Assembly: GCA_030407315.1 (NCBI GenBank)
Contig: JALQPE010002672.1
Location: forward strand, 1-32,620
Reading direction: 5' to 3'
DNA from: Asparagopsis taxiformis
Lineage: Eukaryota > Rhodophyta > Florideophyceae > Bonnemaisoniales > Bonnemaisoniaceae
Length of the DNA: 32,620 nt
Of the stretch, positions 17,151 through 26,353 are shown in pieces. Position 1 is the stretch's first letter. Each line of letters opens with the position of its first letter. The notes under the pieces were generated by a model, which did no database searches, had not been told where the DNA came from, and saw nothing but the letters and a program-made list of their open reading frames with translations. The position numbers were made by a program, and so were the translations under genes.

Positions 17151-18168
17151 TCTCTCTCATTTCTCTAGTCCTCCTTCATCATCCCAGCCTCCCTTCCTGT
17201 GACGCACCGTGCCTCTGGTCTCACTCCACACGCCCCTCCAGAGAATTGAATACCTGCAGGTATATTCGTAGGTATAGTAGAAATGTCTACCACTAGTGGT
17301 AAAATCGCAGCTGCGATTGTCTACTTATACTACCGCCTCCATTTTACTCCATGCATGGCATGCCTACCCTCTTAGGCTAACTTACTTCATAACCATCGAT
17401 GTAGATTTACACTAAAGTGCACTTATTCATGAATATCTAGATTCATACTTACTTGAGAGTAGAGTGTATTGTAACGAGTTAACGAATTCGTTGATGGTTT
17501 TGTATAGTCAATGTGCTACACAGCACCAGGAGTATATTTTGCGCACCGATAATCTATGCTTGATATTAATATTAAGCATAGATTCCAATTGGAAAGCACA
17601 TCCTCTTATAGCCTCGGAAATTGTGCGAGCAGTACTTTTTCAGAGGTCCTAGAGGTGTTCACACCGACTCTAGTCCATTTTAGCGAGTTTGAATTTCGAC
17701 CGCCAGAATCTCTGTCGTGAGAAAATGGTGTTCGAAATTTGTCGTGCTCCTCGCGCAATACTAAACTTCTGAGGTACTTCAGAATGGGTGAACAAGACAA
17801 AGATTGCTCTTCAAAGCCGCCTAAAGTCGTCGAAACCATCCCTTCGCGAAGTTCCCGACTTCACAATTTCAAGCTCACCCTTCCCAAGGTAGGAGAGGGA
17901 CGAAATTCCCAACCGCTTACAGCCGAAACCGTTTACCAGGGATGCTTACAGCAAAGTCATCGTTACGATGACTTTGCTGTAAGAAAAGAAAACATTACAG
18001 TGTGCGAAGAATTTTTACCGGGTAAAAAATCACCAAGAATTTTTTACCAGGTAAAAAATCGTGGCTGCTGTAATGAAACGTTTACTTACAGCAAAGTCAT
18101 CGTAACGATGACTTTGCTGTCAGCACCCGCGGTAAACTGCCTCAGCTGTAAGCGGTCTGGCCTCACCC
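17151..18168 (+). repeat. Higher-order repeat, copy A (~1.02 kb)
   Basis: The first of three ~1-kb units that start with a CTCTCTCAT...GTCCTCCTTCAT anchor, pass through a shared AATTTCGxCCG block (about 17690) and end in the palindrome cassette (17945-18123). Private to copy A are four palindromes: ATACCTGCAGGTAT (17250-17263), TACCACTAGTGGTA (17288-17301), AATCGCAGCTGCGATT (17303-17318) and a 34-bp palindrome with one mismatched pair at 17551-17584. None is found in copies B or C at the matching place. Confidence 0.85.
17945..18123. repeat. Palindrome cassette A (P1-P2-P1)
   Basis: P1 is a 39-bp palindrome (CTTACAGCAAAGTCATCGT, one centre base, and its complement) at 17945-17983; a second copy at 18085-18123 has one mismatch at its end. 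Between them, P2 is ATTACAG...TTTTACC-G-GGTAAAA...CTGTAAT, here with the TTTTTACC core doubled. Confidence 0.9.
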
Positions 18169-18519
18169 TCTCTCTCATGTCTCTTGTCCTCCTTCATCCC
18201 AGCCTATCCCAACCTCCCTTCCTGAGCCGACTCTGGTGTCACTCCAGCCGACCCTTCAGTCAGTTCAATCCTTGTTTTCCACTGCCATAGTGTACTCATA
18301 CTACCCTCTTCATGTTGCTGCTTACTTACCCTCCCATTCTTCCTGATTGTCCTAAAATCCTAGGCTAGCCTACTTACCAACTATGTTCGTATAGCAGATA
18401 GCTAGATTGCTAGTACCTCAAATCTATAGTGTGCTAAAGAGGGCAATTTGGTGTGGTCACTGTGCCACACGACACCAGGAATAGAATTTGGCCACGGATA
18501 TTCTAGGCTTGATGTCGGA

Positions 18520-18609
18520 GAGGACGGCTGCGCCCATGCTCGGAAAAAGTGCCGGGAGTACCTTAAGGTACTCCCGGCACTTTTTCCGAGCATGGGCGCA
18601 GCCGTCCTC
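18520..18609. repeat. Perfect 90-bp palindrome without spacer
   Basis: Two 45-base arms beginning GAGGACGGCTGCGCCC meet at ACCTT/AAGGT (centre between 18564 and 18565) with no mismatch. The pairing ends abruptly at the next base on either side. It lies where copies A and C have unrelated palindromes. Confidence 0.95.
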
Positions 18610-18922
18610 CGGGAATTCTCAGAGGTTCTGGAGGTTCTCACGCCAACTCTAGTTCATTTTAGCGAAGTTGAATTTCGGCCGTCAGAATCTCAGTCTTGAG
18701 AAAATTGTGGTCAAAATTTTGTGCACTACTGCAGACATACCAGGCAGGGCACCCAGACCAGACCGGGTGAGCACGACGCAGAGTGCTCCCCAACGCCGCC
18801 AACAGCCGTCATAATCATCCCTCTGCCATGTTTCTCGCCTTCACAATTCCTTGCTCACCCTTCTAAAGGGAACAGGGACGAAGCTCCCTGCCGCTCACAG
18901 CTGAGGGAGTTTACCACGGATG

Positions 18923-19187
18923 CTTACAGCAAAGTCATCGTTACGATGACTTTGCTGTAAGAAGACGTTTCCATTACAGTGGCGAAGAATTTTTTACCGG
19001 GTAAAGAAATCATGGCTACTGTAATGTTTTGTTTCCTGACAGCAAAGTCATCGTTACGATGACTTTGCTGTAAGAAAACGTTTTCATTACAGTGGCCAGG
19101 AATTTTTTACCGGGTAAAGAAATCAGGGCTACTGTAATGTTTTGTTTCCTGACAGCAAAGTCATCGTAACGATGACTTTGATGTAAG
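18923..19187. repeat. Palindrome cassette B (P1-P2-P1-P2-P1)
   Basis: P1 copies lie at 18923-18961, 19036-19074 and 19149-19187 (the last with a changed end). The period of 113 bp contains P2 (CATTACAGT...TTTTACC-G-GGTAAA...ACTGTAATG), and between P1 and P2 the small palindrome GAAAACGTTTTC in the second round. Confidence 0.9.
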
Positions 19188-19234
19188 CATCCGTGGTAAA
19201 CTGCTCCATCTGTAAGCCGTTGGTCTCAACCCTC

Positions 19235-20290
19235 GCTCTCATTTCTGTTGTCCTCCTTCATCATCTCCACCTCCCTTCCTGCTAAGCACCACGTCTCCAG
19301 CGTCACTCCACCCGCCCCTTTCTTGCATGAAATAATTTTCTACTACTGCCATAGTCTACACATACTACTGTCTCCATACTTCCATACTTCTAGAAGTATG
19401 CAGCTGCATGCCTACCCTTCCATCTCTCCCTCCCGTGCTAGGCTTTGAACATATGGAACTAGAATACTAACTAGATCACTAGAGTACACTACAAATGTAA
19501 GTAGCTATGGTTGGTGTGGTACAAAGCCCCCTACCTTCTTCATGAGTAAACTTTGCTAGCAGAACCTCTATGCTCGATTACGGCAAGGAAAACCCCCGCA
19601 TGCTCACGAAAATTTCTTCAGAAATTTTCCTGATCGTACCTTTCCAGCGGTCTTGGATGTACTCCAGACCTGGATATCCAAGACCGTAGAACAGCTGTTC
19701 TAGCTCTTTTCAGAGAGATCAGATTTCGGCCGTCCGAGTCTCTGCCGTGAGAATATGGTGGCCGAAATTTTGTGCACTCTTGCCACCATGCCAGGTAGTG
19801 AAGCCAGCTAAAACCCGGTTGAGCATGACGCAGGGTGCCTCCCAGAGCCGTCACAAACCGTCCAAACCATTCGCTCGCGATGTTCTCGATTTCACACTTC
19901 CCTTCCTATCCTTCCAAAGGTGGGAGAGGGACTAAACTCCCAACCGCTTACAGGAAAAGCCGTTTACCAGAGATGCTTACAGAAAAGTCATCGTTACGAT
20001 GACTTTTCTGTAAGGAAAGGTTTCCATTACAGTAGCCGGAGAATTTTTTTACCGGGTAAAAAATCCTGACTGCTGTCATGTTCTGTTTGCTTACAGCAAA
20101 GTCATCGTTACGATCACTTTGCTGTAAGGAAACGTTTCCATTACAGTGGCCAAAGAATTTTTACCGGGTAAAAACATCATCAAGAATTTTTTCTCCGGGT
20201 AAAATTCGTGGCTGCTGTAATGGTTTGTTTCCTCACGGCAAAGTCATCGTTACAATGACTTTGCTTTCAGTCCTCCGTCGAAACTGCCCC
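19235..20290 (+). repeat. Higher-order repeat, copy C (~1.06 kb)
   Basis: Same layout. Private palindromes are CATACTTCTAGAAGTATG (19383-19400), ATGCAGCTGCAT (19398-19409), GAAAATTTCT/AGAAATTTTC (19608-19629), CGGTCTTGGAT...ATCCAAGACCG (19648-19686) and TAGAACAGCTGTTCTA (19687-19702). Confidence 0.85.
19976..20270. repeat. Palindrome cassette C with a covarying P1
   Basis: P1 at 19976-20014 reads CAGAAAAG on the left and CTTTTCTG on the right where all others have CAGCAAAG and CTTTGCTG: both arms changed together, so the palindrome is still perfect. Further P1 copies at 20090-20128 (one mismatch) and 20232-20270 (decayed). Two P2 units lie between them. Confidence 0.9.
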
Positions 20291-20400
20291 ATCTGTAGGC
20301 GTTCGTCATTTTCCCAATGTTGCAGACCAATTACCCTCATCACCTTCTTCTGTTATTCCAGTAGCGCCCGCCATCGTTTCGTCTCTAGCTCAGAAGAAAC

Positions 20401-21832
20401 TCAGTATTGTATATCTCCTGTCATATAATAATTCACTCTTGAGCTGGAAGGAACGCATAAAGGCAACTTCGCAGATAATTTTTTGGTAAATTTTCCGTCT
20501 GAAAGAGAGTTTTCTTGTTCATCAGTGAAAAGAAGTGCCTCTTCTCCAGTCGTTCGTTTCCTTGCATTGAATATACTATTCTTTTCCCGGGGAGGCTCAG
20601 TCCAATTGTTTTTATCAGGCGTATCGGGTTCAGAAAACTTCGGGCTATCTTCTTCGCTTCTTATCCAGCCTGGACTCACTTTCATCGCTTCAACCAGAAC
20701 TCCCGCTTCTTCCCGATTCCTCCTTGTCCTCTTCGGCATCTTTGTCTCCTTCCTTGTCCGGGATAGTGCTGTTAGTTTCTGGCGACCTGATTCGAATTTT
20801 CAGTATCACAGAGCGGTTCTGCGCATCTTGAGGTTGTTCTCCAGCCGTTTCTAGGTCCATGCGACTACTATTGTCCAAGTTGATTTCCAGACTTCGCTTC
20901 TATGTTTCCTTTCCTGAGGACGATCTTCTCTGACAATCCTTCCCGGAGAGTTATCCCTAGCACGACGTTCCCGCTCTGTCCTCAAAGCAGAAAGACGTTC
21001 CTATTCTTTTTCGAGCACAGCAAGACGTTTAGCAGGACCTTTCTGTTCTCCGACTTTTGCTACAGCAAGACGGTCTTCTGCTCCTTTTGAGGTGTTTAAA
21101 GGTGCACCTCTAGAGGAATGCCTCTTATACTGCTTTGGAACCAACAGGAATCACCTCTTCAGTCACGACAATTGGAGTGATTTCCTGTTCTTGCTCCACG
21201 ACATCAGAAACTCCCTGTTCTGCTTGGGCTTTGGCAGATAATCTCTCTTCTGCTTGAGAAAAATCAGGAGTTTCCACTTTTTCCTTCTTTATAGAATTAT
21301 TTCCCTGTTCTACTTATGCCACAGCATTTTCTTCCTCTTCTGCTTTTTTCACCAACAGAAAGTGCTTGTTCTATTTCTCCGGGGGTCATACGACTCCGTT
21401 CTCTTTCCTCTTCGACCTTGGTAAACTACATTGCCTTTGTCCCCGTAGCATATTCCAGTTTGTCATAAAAACTGTTTGGAAACATCCCGTTCTTGGTTCT
21501 CAGACTTCTTCTGTCTATCACGTCTTCATGTAAGTCTACAAGGACGAAAAATGTGCTTTCCAATGCGATGATCAGTATCCCTGTCCTCTTTCGAGTTTTC
21601 TGCTCTCAAACCCGTTCGCACGAATTGCTCCATCACTAGTGCTGCAGCTGCAGACTTCTTCAACCACTTGCGAACGACCTCTGACATTCAATTTGTAAGG
21701 ATCAACTTGCACCTCAGACGAACTATACTGAGCAATATTGATGCTTGTCTCACTCGCTAAAGGAGAATTAATCTTTTCCGCTACTTCTTCGCCACTACAT
21801 TCAACCGTTGCGAAACCTTTCCCGGCTTTCAT
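20401..21832 (-). pseudogene. Relic of a Glu/Lys-rich, partly repetitive protein gene
   Basis: Minus-strand translation is protein-like over most of this stretch but in several frames with occasional stops. The pieces are an 86-codon start (21832-21572, MKAGKGFATVECSGEEVAEK), then a stretch with AEERLSAKAQAEQG and VVEQEQEITPIVV (about 21270-21130), then AEDRLAVAKVGEQ and KRLAVLEKE-stop-ERLSALRTERERR (about 21090-20960), then an acidic piece (20878-20690) and a 112-codon end (20739-20401). The repeated AE-x-RL-(S/A)-x motif suggests a helical, charged repeat protein. I cannot name a family. It runs into the last higher-order repeat at its 3' end. Confidence 0.45.
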
Positions 21833-22670
21833 TCGATCTAATGAACTCGTTCACCACAACGCTTTGTCCTATGCTCATTATCTCATTACTTTATGCAGAA
21901 TGATTGTTATTCCATCCGGGCTTACCTTACTCAACATCGTTTTGCTATGTTGTATCGCATTCCCTAAACACAAACCCGGCCAAGATGTATCCATTTCCGT
22001 TTATTACGCAGTGATGCTCTAAGAACTAATACTGAATATGATTTTCTCATGCACGTAGTTCCTACTCGTATACTCTACCATATTCTCGGCCCTATTCACA
22101 AGGTGAAAACAAGATCTCTCGTTAAATCATACTCCGTGTGATATCTTAAATTGGCATAAATTTATATATTGCAATGCAGATTCACTGCTCGCTTGCAACA
22201 TGAAAATTATAAAAATTCTTCGACACTGCTGTCTCCTAACCGCCACCATCCACGTGGCCCGCTTAGCCTGCCTGCCAAGTGTTCTCAAAGCATGCAATGA
22301 CGTCATCCATATATACCATCCACATCATCACTGGAAGCGCGGACTCCTCGTCCAGGAAAGTGCGCCATTTTTCTTACTCTTCACCTCCCCCTTTCCTGTT
22401 GGCCTCATATGCTAGTGTTTTTCCTATATTTCTGTAGTGATGACGTCATTCTAGACAATAAAAGGCGGTCGATCATGTGCGCCTCTTCTGCCAGATCATG
22501 TGCTTCCAAGCATAATTCGCACCCTAGGCATCGTTTTACTGGGCCTCCCATCCCACCGCTCTGTTTCGAAATTATCCCTCTATTGTTCTCCTACACGTCT
22601 TTTCCGCCCGTAGAGTACTACTTAAACGACAGATTCTGGAAATCCCTGTTTCCATCTCCATATCCATCGG
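21833..22670. other. Gene-free AT-rich region with two TGACGTCA sites
   Basis: No supported gene. Two perfect TGACGTCA palindromes occur at 22298-22305 and 22441-22448. The first is followed by TATATA (about 22310), the second by AATAAAAGG (about 22457). These look like CRE/bZIP-type sites ahead of weak TATA-like motifs, but no gene follows. Confidence 0.35.
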
Positions 22671-22740
22671 AAAACAAAGGATCAATAATTACGCTCTGGA
22701 AGCGACCGCTTCCAGAGCGTAATTATTGATCCTTTGTTTT
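22671..22740. repeat. 70-bp inverted repeat, 34-bp arms, 2-nt spacer
   Basis: Perfect arms of 34 bases starting AAAACAAAGGATCAATAATT and ending GGAAGCG are separated only by AC. No related sequence is seen elsewhere in the window. Confidence 0.95.
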
Positions 22741-23449
22741 ATACCGGTATAGATGGTACGTCTCCACATTTCACGCCACTAACCCAGTATTCTATTCGTT
22801 TTCTCAGGTTTCCAGTCGGTGAGTTTTCCACTTCTCCTTTCATTTATCTTCCTCTCTTACCACTTCTCCAATACTTTTCTTATCTCCTCTGCCCGTGAGT
22901 ACCTATCTCAACTTGGAATGCAATGGTATTCGTTAAGGTACGTTAGTCTCCTGGTAACCATCAGTTTCCCTCTCCAATTCAACGTCACTAACTTGTTTCC
23001 TTTCTCTACATCATTTTTTCTTCTTCTCTTCATTTCCTAGCTTATTCATGCAGCTCAATCAGTTGATAGATTTCTAGACTTTTCTAGTAGTTTTAGTTTT
23101 ACTCGTCGGAATAGTGTTAGTTGTAGTAGCATTTTTACATAGAGATTGTTTATTCTCAATGTAGCCTGCGCAAATAAAAAAATCCAGAGTGAAGCTTCCC
23201 ATATCGCACCCTCTTAGATTGCTACCTATCCTACCGCGTATACCTCTCGCTAGCTCATAGTCATTACGAAATAAAAATTCCTAGCCGTACTATTCTGTCC
23301 ATTCCCATATGAATACCGTCCATGCCCCATCCTCATAGCGCTAGAACTGCCTTCCTCTACCCCAGAAAGATGCCCACGACAGCGTGACGCTCCATCTCAT
23401 CCACCACTCCCAGACACCGAATTTTACTATATCAGGACACTACTTTTAC
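22741..23449. other. Gene-free AT- and pyrimidine-rich region
   Basis: No supported gene, tandem repeat or strong palindrome seen here. Short hydrophobic open frames in the T-rich part have no coding character. Confidence 0.35.
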
Positions 23450-23758
23450 TGTCTCCAGGTGCTGCCCAGGGCAGCACGAAATACTGTCTCCAGGTGCTGC
23501 CCAGAGCAGCACGAAATACTGTCTACAGGTGCTGCCCAGGGCAGCACGAAATACTGTCTACAGGTACTGCCCAGGGCAGCACAAAGTACTGTCTACAGGT
23601 ACTGCCCAGGGCAGCACAAAGTACTGTCTACAGGTACTGCCCAGGACAATGAAAATCACTGTCTCCAGGTACTGCCCAGGACAGTGAAAATCACTGTCTC
23701 CAGGTACTGCCCAGGACAGTGAAAATCACTGTCTCCAGGTACTACCCAGGACAGTGCA
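23450..23758 (+). repeat. 35-bp minisatellite, about nine units
   Basis: Units start at 23450 and then every 35 bp to 23730 (TGTCTCCAGGTGCTG...). Units 1 and 3 contain the perfect palindrome GTGCTGCCC-A-GGGCAGCAC (23459-23477 in unit 1); unit 2 has one change in it. Units 4-5 have lost one pair, and units 6-9 have changed to ...CCCAGGACAGTG, which pairs instead with CACTGTC at the unit start. 35 is not a multiple of three, so the open frame across it is accidental. Confidence 0.93.
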
Positions 23759-24100
23759 CCGTGTTGGTCCCATCTATTGTCCCAGGCAGCGTATTTCACT
23801 ATCCGGCCATGTTGCCTTGGCCAATACAAAACACTATCCGCCAACACTGCCCAGTACAGTAAATTACATCATATCCAACTATTGAATAAATCATTAATTT
23901 TTACTGTCTCCATTCACTGCCTCAGACAGTACTGTGAGACAGTGTTTTTTACTGTCTGCAGACAGTGTTCCGTACTGTCTGCCAGACAGTGCAAATCACT
24001 GTCTCCAAGTGTGGCATTAATTTTCATTTGCCGCATAGTGATTTTTACTGTCTCAGACAGTAAAAATCACTGTCTCGCAGTACTGTCTGAGGCCCCCTTT
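23759..24100. repeat. GACAGT/ACTGTC palindrome cluster, second locus
   Basis: Irregular inverted half-sites continue the minisatellite, ending in a 35-nt palindrome at 24037-24071 with 17-bp arms (AGTGATTTTTACTGTCT, one centre C, and its complement). The half-sites match those after the methyltransferase gene. The cluster ends at the truncated edge of the pol gene. Confidence 0.88.
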
Positions 24101-24112
24101 TCAACACCGTAG

Positions 24113-26353
24113 TGGAAGGCGTTCGAAACGTTGAAGACGATACTGGTGTCACCACCAGTATTGCACCTTCCGAAGGCGGGACGTCCGTTCATGATCGATA
24201 CCGACGCGTCGGCGTATCAGCTGGGAGCTACGTTGCTCCAGCAGCAGAACGAAGATAAACCCAACGAATGGGTGCCGATTGGGTACTGGTCGAAGACCCT
24301 TAACGAAACCGAACGCGGTTACTCGGCGACCGAGCGCGAGTGCTACTCCGTCGTCTGGGCGATAACGTCGCTCCGACCCTACGTAGAGGGTCAGCGGTTC
24401 ACCGTACGTACGGACCACGAAGCCTTACGTTGGCTAATGACGTTGACGGACGCGTCCGGACGACTACTACGATGGAGGCTACGCGTTGCCGAATTCGATT
24501 TCGAAGTTACGTACAGGCCTGGGCGCGTGCACCAGGTACCTGACGCTTTATCACGTGTAATATCTACGTATGACGACGGTCGACCCGTCGACGATGACGT
24601 ACCATCGTATGGGGACGCAGTCCTCGTGACGACTCGCAGTCGGCGACAACCCAGACGAAATGGGCAAGGACGAACGACGTCCGTACGTAAAAAGGCGACG
24701 AATGCCGGGGGTCACGACGACCCGTCGAATGAGACTCGTGATGAACGAACATCATCCACAACGGCTGGCCGCGATGGCCTCGAGTTCAACCGCGACGCGT
24801 CGCTCGATGACGTTCTCGACGAGGAACCGGATTTCCTCGACGAACAGCGCGCTGCTGAAGACGATTCGGCACGCGTGCCACCAGCTGACGTTCAGCTTCC
24901 CATTACGAGGGACGAGCTTATCGAAGCTCAACGCGAGGACGCGTTCTGTCAAACGATACTGACACGACAGTCCGAGACGCAGGACGCTGCATTCTTCGAA
25001 GGCCACAATGGCTTACTCCGACGCCGGAGCCCTCACGACGAGGAACGTACACAAATCGTTGTGCCGGCTTCGTTACGGCCGCGGCTGCTGGAGCTAACGC
25101 ACCACCACGTCCTCGCTGGACATCCCGGACAAACACGTATGTACTACACCCTACGGAGGACGTACTACTGGCCCGCGATGGCCGCCGACATCCACGCAAC
25201 GGTACGAAACTGCGTTGGATGTGCGAAGAACCGCGTGAAGCTTCGCAAACGGACGAACCCGTTACGTTTATTTCCGGCTACGGAGCCGCTGCGAGACCTA
25301 TGTATCGACATACTAGGTCCGCTAACGAAGACCACGCGTGGCAACCGATTTATTCTCGTTATAACGGACCGCTTCACGAAGCTGACTAGAGTCGTACCTC
25401 TACGAAATATCGATTCCGCCAACGTGGCGAGTGCGTTCGTCAACGCGTGGGTCTTCTCGTATGGACCCCCACGGACGCTCATAAGCGACAACGGAAAGCA
25501 GTTCGCTGCTAAGTTCTTCCAGCGCGTTTGCAACGAGATTGGGGTAACGAACGTCTTTACGTCGACGTACCACCCCCAAACGAACGGGCAGGTGGAGCGC
25601 TACAACAGGACGATCCTGGCGATGCTGCGCAATTACGTGAACGAAAACCAGAACGACTGGGATCGATACGCATCGGCGTTAACGTTTGCGTACAACACGC
25701 ATGTGCATTCGAGCACGGGCACGACGCCCTTCGACTTGATTCTCACGAATCTACCGCCACCGTTGGCGCTACACACGTCGGTAACGAACCGCGAACTACC
25801 CGACGGGGGAGGGCGAGCCACTTACGTTCGTGAGCTCGCCACAACGATGGATAACGCGTATCGAACGCTGAAGGCCGCGCAGGCACGTTATAAACGAAAT
25901 TTCGACAAACGAGTCCGTGTCTCGAATCGAAACATCCGCGCGGGAGAATACGTATTCATCGACCCGACGGACGGGACCACGAAGGGCACGAAGCTCGGCA
26001 ACCACGCGTTGGGACCGTTCCGCGTACTACGTAACGACGTACGTACGTTCGTCATCCAACGAGGAGACGTAGTTGAACGTGTCAACTCGGACCGCGTTGC
26101 GTACGCGCCAACGCCGGCGAACGCGCCCCCGCCGGAGCCATACGATGCCACCGAGGCAGATCTCGACAAGAACCGAGACGGTCCGGCGTACGTAGTAGAC
26201 GACCTACTCAACCATCGCGTAAACGATGACGGCACCCTAGACTTCCTCGTGAAGTGGGTCGGGTATCGTAACCCTACGTGGGAGCCCCGCCGGAACGTAT
26301 CTGAAGAGAGCGTCTCTCGATACTTCGCACGCGTGCGACGAGCAACAACGTGA
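24113..26353 (+). CDS. pol: Ty3/gypsy retrotransposon pol fragment: RNase H, integrase, chromodomain
   Basis: The frame is open from just after TAG 24110-24112 and reads WKAFETLK, the usual start of the RNase H-connecting region; the count below starts at 24131. RNase H: MIDTDAS (21-27), TERE (67-70), RTDHEAL (93-99). A polar linker (150-250) follows. Integrase: zinc finger H-H-C-C (HHHVLAGH at 324-331, CVGC 361-364), catalytic D393 (CIDILGP), D453 (SDNG) and E489 (GQVERYN), the last two in D-35-E spacing. A GPF module lies at 628-630. The chromodomain (about 687-735, FLVKWVGY and TWEP) would steer integration to marked chromatin. Reverse transcriptase, protease and gag are missing: the element is cut off at its 5' side by the palindrome cluster. 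The remaining frame has no stop or shift over 2.2 kb, so it is young. ACG/CpG-rich codons differ from all genes to the left. Confidence 0.95.
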   Translation, partial: WKAFETLKTILVSPPVLHLPKAGRPFMIDTDASAYQLGATLLQQQNEDKPNEWVPIGYWSKTLNETERGYSATERECYSVVWAITSLRPYVEGQRFTVRTDHEALRWLMTLTDASGRLLRWRLRVAEFDFEVTYRPGRVHQVPDALSRVISTYDDGRPVDDDVPSYGDAVLVTTRSRRQPRRNGQGRTTSVRKKATNAGGHDDPSNETRDERTSSTTAGRDGLEFNRDASLDDVLDEEPDFLDEQRAAEDDSARVPPADVQLPITRDELIEAQREDAFCQTILTRQSETQDAAFFEGHNGLLRRRSPHDEERTQIVVPASLRPRLLELTHHHVLAGHPGQTRMYYTLRRTYYWPAMAADIHATVRNCVGCAKNRVKLRKRTNPLRLFPATEPLRDLCIDILGPLTKTTRGNRFILVITDRFTKLTRVVPLRNIDSANVASAFVNAWVFSYGPPRTLISDNGKQFAAKFFQRVCNEIGVTNVFTSTYHPQTNGQVERYNRTILAMLRNYVNENQNDWDRYASALTFAYNTHVHSSTGTTPFDLILTNLPPPLALHTSVTNRELPDGGGRATYVRELATTMDNAYRTLKAAQARYKRNFDKRVRVSNRNIRAGEYVFIDPTDGTTKGTKLGNHALGPFRVLRNDVRTFVIQRGDVVERVNSDRVAYAPTPANAPPPEPYDATEADLDKNRDGPAYVVDDLLNHRVNDDGTLDFLVKWVGYRNPTWEPRRNVSEESVSRYFARVRRATT

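Larger units (their letters stand above)
18169..19234 (+). repeat. Higher-order repeat, copy B (~1.07 kb)
   Basis: The same layout as copy A, with one more P1-P2 round in the cassette and a private perfect palindrome of 90 bp (18520-18609). Confidence 0.85.

Noticed and set aside
22298..22448. Two TGACGTCA sites as a promoter
   Set aside because: No gene starts downstream on either strand, and an 8-bp palindrome is weak evidence in such palindrome-rich DNA.
23384..23722. 112-codon open frame with repeated CLQVLPRAA-type peptides
   Set aside because: It is the minisatellite read through; 35-bp units rotate the frame and the peptide repeat arises from three units.
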